Part shown: piece after piece, positions 14,127 to 17,820 of the stretch | Numbering within the stretch: position 1 is the stretch's first letter | How the letters are laid out: each line of letters begins with the position of its first letter | Assembly (NCBI GenBank): GCA_005788585.1 | Contig: SYBY01000142.1 | Location: 1-17,820 of the forward strand | Reading direction: 5' to 3' | DNA length: 17,820 nt | Source: Actinomycetota bacterium | GTDB lineage: Bacteria > Actinomycetota > Thermoleophilia > Solirubrobacterales > Solirubrobacteraceae | Made by a program: the position numbers and the translations under genes | Notes under the pieces: generated by a model | What the model saw: the letters and a program-made list of their open reading frames with translations, nothing else | Databases searched by the model: none | Told to the model about the DNA's origin: nothing

Positions 14127-14168
14127 ATGGCGTCACACCCCTCGATCCAGGGTACGGAACTGCCGTGA
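14127..14168 (+). CDS. possible 13-codon leader ORF overlapping the AlsS-like start
   Basis: ATG at 14127 opens a short frame encoding MASHPSIQGTELP. It ends in a TGA (14166-14168) that overlaps the GTG start of the AlsS-like gene (14165-14167) as GTGA. The TAGCGT hexamer 8 nt before the ATG would make it a leaderless leader peptide, with the downstream gene translated by coupling. Ile and Leu each occur once and Val is absent, so classic branched-chain attenuation is not indicated. It could equally be chance. Confidence 0.3.
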   Translation: MASHPSIQGTELP

Positions 14169-15814
14169 GCTCCCCGCGTCGCGCCTCAGATCTGTTCGTT
14201 GAATGCCTCGAAGCCGAGGGCGTGAAGTGGGTGTTCGGCATCCCCGGCGAGGAGACACTGGACCTCAACCAGTCGCTCGATCGCTCGTCGGTCACGTTCG
14301 TTCCCGTTCGCCATGAGCAGGGCGGGGCCTACATGGCGGACATGGTCGGGCGGCTCACCGGGCGCGCCGGCGTCTGCCTGGGCACGCTGGGGCCGGGCGC
14401 GACGAACCTCGTCACCGCGGTCGCCGACGCGTACCTCGACCGCGCGCCGCTCGTCGCGATCACCGGGCAGGGCGACCTGGAGCGGATGCACAAGGAGTCG
14501 CACCAGTACCTCGACATCGTCGCGATGATGGCGCCGATCACGAAGTGGAACGCGCGCATCAACTCGCCGGACATCGTGCCCGAGGTCGTGCGCAAGGCGT
14601 TCAAGGTCGCGGAGTCCGAGAAGCCGGGCGCCACGCACCTCGAGCTGCCCGAGGACGTCATGGCGGCGACCGTCGAGGGGCTGGAACCGCTGCAGCGCCG
14701 CAAGCCCGTCGAGCCCGAGCCCGGGGCCCGCGAGCTGCTCAAAGCCGTCGACCTCATCCGCAGCGCGATCAACCCCGTCGTCCTCGCGGGCAACGGTGTC
14801 GTGCGGGCGGGTGCCGCGCCGGCCCTGCGGGAGTTCTGCCGCGCGACGGGCATCTCGGCGGCGCACACGTTCATGGGCAAGGGCGTGCTCGACGCCGACG
14901 ACGCGCACTCGCTGGGCACCGTCGGGCTGCACTCGCGCGACTACGCGCTGGCGGGCTTCGAGGACGCCGACGTCGTGATCTGCGTGGGCTACGACCTCGT
15001 CGAGCACGCGCCAAAGCACTGGAACCCGAAGGCCGACAAGAAGATCGTGATGATCGACTCCCAGCCGGCGGAGATCGACACGAACTACATCCCCGAGGTC
15101 GAGCTGATCGGGGACATCTACCACGTGCTCAGCCGCCTGGCCGAGGAGGCGCGCGACGTGCCGCACGCCGGCGGGTCCACGCGGCTGCACGACCTCATCG
15201 TCGGCCGGTTCGAGGCGGCCAAGAACGACGACGCGTTCCCCATGCAGCCGCCCCGCGCGCTGTGGGAGATCCGCCAGGCGCTCGGCCGCGAGGACATGCT
15301 CATCTCCGACGTGGGCCTGCACAAGCTGTGGATCGCGCGGATGTTCCCCGCCCACGAACCCAACACCGTGCTCATCGCCAACGGCCTCGCGGGCATGGGC
15401 TTCGCGCTGCCGTGCGCGATCGGCGCGAAGCTCGTCTACCCGAACCGCAGGGTCGTCACGGTCAACGGCGACGGCGGGTTCCTCATGAACATGCAGGAGC
15501 TCGAGACCGCCACCCGGCTGAAGACCCCGATCGTCAACGTCATCTGGGAGAACCGGCAGTACGGCTCGATCGTGTGGAAGCAGGACAAGAAGTTTGGCGA
15601 CCACTTCGGCACGGACTTCACGAACCCGGACTTCGTCACGCTCGCCAAGTCGTTCGGCATCCCGGCGTGGCGCACCGAGTCCGCGGACGAGTTCGGACCG
15701 CAGCTCCGCCACGCCCTCACGCTCGACGTGCCGTCGCTCATCGTGGTGCCCATCGACTACTCGCACGACGTGGCGTTCAGCGAGGAGCTGGGAACGGAGA
15801 CGGTCTCGGCCTGA
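14165..15814 (+). CDS. acetolactate synthase-like thiamine diphosphate enzyme (AlsS type)
   Basis: A 549-residue protein from a GTG at 14165 (VSSPRRASDLFVECLEAEG). It has three domains typical of ThDP enzymes. The N-terminal PYR domain has the cofactor-activating Glu51 in VRHEQGGAYMA. A central domain follows (about 190-330). The C-terminal PP domain has the GDG-x-N cofactor motif (Gly435-Gly437, Asn463; NGDGGFLMNMQE to WENRQYGS). ITGQGDLERMHKESHQYLD and ITKWNARI resemble the catabolic AlsS enzymes, which join two pyruvates to form 2-acetolactate, more than biosynthetic IlvB. No regulatory small subunit (ilvN) or alsD gene is adjacent. A related ThDP activity, such as a carboligase of other 2-oxo acids, is possible. 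Upstream in-frame sequence is antisense to the SpoIID-like gene and not coding. Confidence 0.85.
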   Translation: MSSPRRASDLFVECLEAEGVKWVFGIPGEETLDLNQSLDRSSVTFVPVRHEQGGAYMADMVGRLTGRAGVCLGTLGPGATNLVTAVADAYLDRAPLVAITGQGDLERMHKESHQYLDIVAMMAPITKWNARINSPDIVPEVVRKAFKVAESEKPGATHLELPEDVMAATVEGLEPLQRRKPVEPEPGARELLKAVDLIRSAINPVVLAGNGVVRAGAAPALREFCRATGISAAHTFMGKGVLDADDAHSLGTVGLHSRDYALAGFEDADVVICVGYDLVEHAPKHWNPKADKKIVMIDSQPAEIDTNYIPEVELIGDIYHVLSRLAEEARDVPHAGGSTRLHDLIVGRFEAAKNDDAFPMQPPRALWEIRQALGREDMLISDVGLHKLWIARMFPAHEPNTVLIANGLAGMGFALPCAIGAKLVYPNRRVVTVNGDGGFLMNMQELETATRLKTPIVNVIWENRQYGSIVWKQDKKFGDHFGTDFTNPDFVTLAKSFGIPAWRTESADEFGPQLRHALTLDVPSLIVVPIDYSHDVAFSEELGTETVSA

Positions 15815-15816
15815 CC

Positions 15817-15858
15817 GCTGGAAAGGGCGCAACACTTCGCGGCCGGAGCGGTTCCAGC
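15817..15858 (+). promoter_or_regulatory. inverted repeat between the AlsS-like and propeller-like genes
   Basis: GCTGGAA (15817-15823) and TTCCAGC (15852-15858) are perfect 7-bp inverted repeats 28 bp apart, filling the intergenic gap. The right arm ends 3 nt before the next ATG. It might be a terminator stem or an operator dyad; there is no T-run. No strong Shine-Dalgarno is visible for the next gene. Confidence 0.28.
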
Positions 15859-15861
15859 AGC

Positions 15862-16770
15862 ATGTCCCGCTCGATCCTTCGTCTCGGCGCCGCCCTCACG
15901 CTGGCCGCCTTCACCCTGCCGGCGGCGCCTGCGTCCGCCGACACGCTCTTCGCCGCCGCTCCCGGCGCGCGCAACCTCGCCGCCGGCGGCGGGTGGTACG
16001 CCTGGGCGGCGCCCGCACCGAACGGCCGTTGGCGCCTGACCGTCCGCAACCCCGCCACCCGCGTGGTCTCGGTCCCGGACATCCCGGACTTCGGCGCGCC
16101 GCCCGACCCGGCGATCGGCAGCGACGTCGTCGGCTCGGACCTGAGCCAGCGCCGGCTCGTCGTCGCGTACTCGCGCTGCTCCGGCAGTTCGTCGATTTCC
16201 GGCTGCGACGTGTGGGCCTACGACGTCGTCGCGGGCACCGAGTCCCGTGTCGGCGCGCTGTCGACCTCCGCCTACAGCGAGACGGCGCCCAGCGTCTACC
16301 TCGGCACGTGGTCGTTCGTCCGTCGCGGCGGTGGTGCGCGTACGGGCGTCACGGTGTACTCGCGCCGGAGCCGTGCGACCAGGAGGCTGACCTCCACGCT
16401 CGCACGCGAGACATCGGTGACGGGTAGCGGCTCGCGCGTCGCGTACACGTACAACTCCAGCCGCGGCGGCGGCGTCGCGCTGCGCCGGGCCTCCGGCGAC
16501 GGTGGCGTGGTGACCCTGACCTCGCGGCGCGACGACATCCCGCACAGCGTCACGACCACCCGCTACCGCGCGGCGTGGCTCGAGGACACCTCGGCATGGC
16601 AGACGACGCGCTTCGGCTCCGGCGAACCCGATGATGTCGAGCTCATGGAGCAGCGCCGGGCGCTGCCGCCGTCGGTCGACAGCATCGCCACGGACGGGTC
16701 GGTGGTCTCGAGCTACCTCGACGAGCGCGGCGTCGTCACCATCGCGCCGGCGCTGTTCGGCACCGGCTGA
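15862..16770 (+). CDS. secreted beta-propeller-like protein of unknown function
   Basis: A 302-residue protein from the ATG at 15862. It has a signal peptide (MSRSILRLGAALTLAAF, cleavage after PASA near residue 26). The mature part is built of short beta-strand blocks with recurring aromatic-rich starts: GGGWYAWAAPAPNGRW, RRLVVAYSRCSG, TWSFVRRGG, SRVAYTYNSSRGG, YRAAWLEDTSAW. Each is followed by strand pairs of the type VTVYSRRSRATRRLTS, as in TolB-like or WD40-like propellers that score values in turn. Two cysteines close together (SRC and SGCDVW) could form a disulfide. There is no catalytic motif, anchor or lipobox. The gene follows the AlsS-like gene by 47 bp on the same strand; a functional link is not evident. 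Confidence 0.75.
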   Translation: MSRSILRLGAALTLAAFTLPAAPASADTLFAAAPGARNLAAGGGWYAWAAPAPNGRWRLTVRNPATRVVSVPDIPDFGAPPDPAIGSDVVGSDLSQRRLVVAYSRCSGSSSISGCDVWAYDVVAGTESRVGALSTSAYSETAPSVYLGTWSFVRRGGGARTGVTVYSRRSRATRRLTSTLARETSVTGSGSRVAYTYNSSRGGGVALRRASGDGGVVTLTSRRDDIPHSVTTTRYRAAWLEDTSAWQTTRFGSGEPDDVELMEQRRALPPSVDSIATDGSVVSSYLDERGVVTIAPALFGTG

Positions 16771-16792
16771 GGTTGCCGCTGTCGCGGCTGGG

Positions 16793-16798
16793 TAGGCT
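16793..16798 (+). promoter_or_regulatory. -10-like hexamer TAGGCT before the aldehyde dehydrogenase gene
   Basis: TAGGCT fits TANNNT and lies 39 nt before the ATG at 16838, leaving room for a leader with the GAGGAG ribosome binding site. TTGCCG (16773-16778) is a possible -35, but its 14-bp spacing is short. A small hairpin GCCGC/GCGGC (16775-16779/16784-16788) follows the stop of the previous gene and overlaps this region. Confidence 0.35.
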
Positions 16799-16824
16799 GA
16801 CCCGAGGTCCCGTCGTTCGCCCCC

Positions 16825-16830
16825 GAGGAG
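16825..16830 (+). promoter_or_regulatory. ribosome binding site for the aldehyde dehydrogenase gene
   Basis: GAGGAG lies 7 nt before the ATG at 16838, an ideal spacing, and fixes that start codon. Confidence 0.65.
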
Positions 16831-16837
16831 TCCCGCC

Positions 16838-17820
16838 ATGGCCGTCGCCACCACCGAGCAGTCCGCCGTCGACGCCGTCCCGAAGGGCCTGTTCATCGGC
16901 GGCGCGTGGCGGGATGCGACGGGCGGCGCGACACTGAGCGTCGAGGACCCGTCGACCGGGACCGAGCTCGCGCAGGTCGCCGACGCGACGGTCGATGACG
17001 CGAAGGCGGCGCTCGCCGCGGCGAGCGAGGCGCAGGCCGAGATGGCGGCCGTCCCCTCCCGCGAGCGCGGCGAGATCCTGCGCCGTGCGTACGAGGAGCT
17101 CGTGGAGCGCGCCGACGAACTCGCCCTGCTCATGACGCTGGAGATGGGCAAGCCCGTCGCGGAGTCGAAGGCGGAGATCCTCTACGCCGCCGACTTCCTG
17201 CACTGGTTCAGCGGCGAGGCGATGCGCATCACCGGCGACTTCCGGATGAACGAGAAGGGGACGGCGCGCGTGCTGGTCCAGCGCCAGCCCGTCGGCCCGT
17301 GCCTGTTCATCACGCCGTGGACCTTCCCGATGGCGATGGGGACGCGCAAGATCGGCCCGGCCATCGCGGCGGGCTGCACGATGGTCGTCAAGCCGGCGAA
17401 GCAGACCCCGCTGTCGATGCTCGCGCTCGCGGACATCGTCGACCGCGCGGGGCTGCCGAAGGGCGCGCTGAACGTGGTCACGGCGAAGTCCTCGGGCTCG
17501 GTCATGGAGCCGCTGATCCGCGACCCGCGCACGCGCAAGCTGTCGTTCACCGGGTCGACCGAGGTCGGCAAGGTGCTCATCGAGCAGTCGGCCGAGCAGG
17601 TGCTGCGCGTGTCGATGGAGCTCGGCGGCAATGCGCCGGTCCTCGTTTTCGAGGACGCCGATCTCGACGCCGCGGTCGAGGGCGCGATGATCGCGAAGAT
17701 GCGCAACGGCGGCGAGGCGTGCACGAGCGCGAACCGCTTCCACGTGCACGAGTCGGTGGCCGACGCGTTCGCCGAGAAGCTCGCGGAGAAGATGGGCGCG
17801 ATGCAGGTCGGGCGCGGCAC
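16838..17820 (+). CDS. NAD(P)-dependent aldehyde dehydrogenase, GabD-like, 5' part only
   Basis: An open frame of 327 codons from the ATG at 16838 runs off the window end without a stop; family length is about 450-490 residues. It starts MAVATTEQSAVDAVPKG and then GLFIGGAWRDA, followed by the NAD-binding Rossmann region. Motifs are GPCLFITPWTFPMAMGTRK, AAGCTMVVKPAKQTP and FTGSTEVGK. The general base Glu261 lies in MELGGNAP and the catalytic Cys295 in NGGEACTSANR. Taking human ALDH2 numbering (Asn169, Glu268, Cys302), offsets are a constant 7, so Thr162 stands at the Asn169 oxyanion position. The sequence resembles actinobacterial succinate-semialdehyde dehydrogenase-like proteins, which oxidise an aldehyde to an acid via a cysteine thioester. 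Substrate is not fixed by the sequence. The minus-strand frames here are shadows. Confidence 0.92.
   Translation, partial: MAVATTEQSAVDAVPKGLFIGGAWRDATGGATLSVEDPSTGTELAQVADATVDDAKAALAAASEAQAEMAAVPSRERGEILRRAYEELVERADELALLMTLEMGKPVAESKAEILYAADFLHWFSGEAMRITGDFRMNEKGTARVLVQRQPVGPCLFITPWTFPMAMGTRKIGPAIAAGCTMVVKPAKQTPLSMLALADIVDRAGLPKGALNVVTAKSSGSVMEPLIRDPRTRKLSFTGSTEVGKVLIEQSAEQVLRVSMELGGNAPVLVFEDADLDAAVEGAMIAKMRNGGEACTSANRFHVHESVADAFAEKLAEKMGAMQVGRG

Noticed and set aside
13403..14164. A longer N-terminus for the AlsS-like enzyme upstream of 14165
   Set aside because: The added 250 residues are antisense to the SpoIID-like gene and of shadow composition; the enzyme fold begins right after the GTG at 14165.
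14165..15814. Biosynthetic acetolactate synthase IlvB with its small subunit
   Set aside because: No ilvN-like gene is adjacent, and the segments after the PYR domain resemble AlsS more than IlvB, so I kept a general AlsS-type call without a gene symbol.
16736..17749. A 337-codon open frame on the minus strand at the right end
   Set aside because: It mirrors the aldehyde dehydrogenase, which has a strong ribosome binding site and all catalytic motifs on the plus strand.

Overview
The window is very GC-rich DNA with strong third-position G/C bias and actinobacterial-type genes. Several membrane GGDEF proteins, a SpoIID/LytB-type wall protein, an actinobacterial GabD-like aldehyde dehydrogenase and short secreted proteins of unknown function suggest a chromosomal segment of a deep-branching actinobacterium, perhaps Thermoleophilia/Solirubrobacterales. 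That placement is inference from style, not a database match. I see no phage, IS, CRISPR, tRNA or rRNA gene.

Layout. Left part (1-5312), all on the minus strand: the N-terminus of a TetR-type regulator, a secreted family-2 glycoside hydrolase, and a stand-alone PolA-like 5'-3' exonuclease. Next come a 217-bp dyad-symmetric intergenic element made of six copies of a 19-bp word, and a tightly overlapping operon of four small four-helix membrane proteins of unknown function. A short divergent promoter region follows, then a plus-strand UbiB/ABC1-type atypical kinase (5375-6751).

Middle (6755-12701), plus strand: a diguanylate cyclase cluster. One gene carries two complete [6-TM + GGDEF] modules in a single chain, the next gene carries a third module and a third gene a fourth. 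All four keep the substrate, metal and RxxD inhibitory residues, and share an aromatic-His signature in the membrane domain. A MaoC-type hydratase and a secreted protein with a Pro/Thr-rich linker sit between the third and fourth modules.

Right part: a minus-strand SpoIID/LytB-like protein overlaps the last cyclase gene tail-to-tail by 52 bp. Divergent from it is an AlsS-like thiamine-diphosphate enzyme, preceded by a possible 13-codon leader ORF. Then come a secreted propeller-like protein and the first 327 codons of an aldehyde dehydrogenase, which runs off the window. That dehydrogenase has Thr where the family's oxyanion-hole Asn is expected.

Regulation. At several presumed transcription-unit starts a TANNNT-like -10 hexamer lies only 7-9 nt before the first codon and there is no Shine-Dalgarno. 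This fits leaderless transcription. The MaoC and aldehyde dehydrogenase genes instead have clear purine-rich ribosome binding sites. Best candidates for something undescribed are the palindromic repeat element (2876-3092), the four-gene membrane operon (3091-5312) and the duplicated 6-TM/GGDEF modules.
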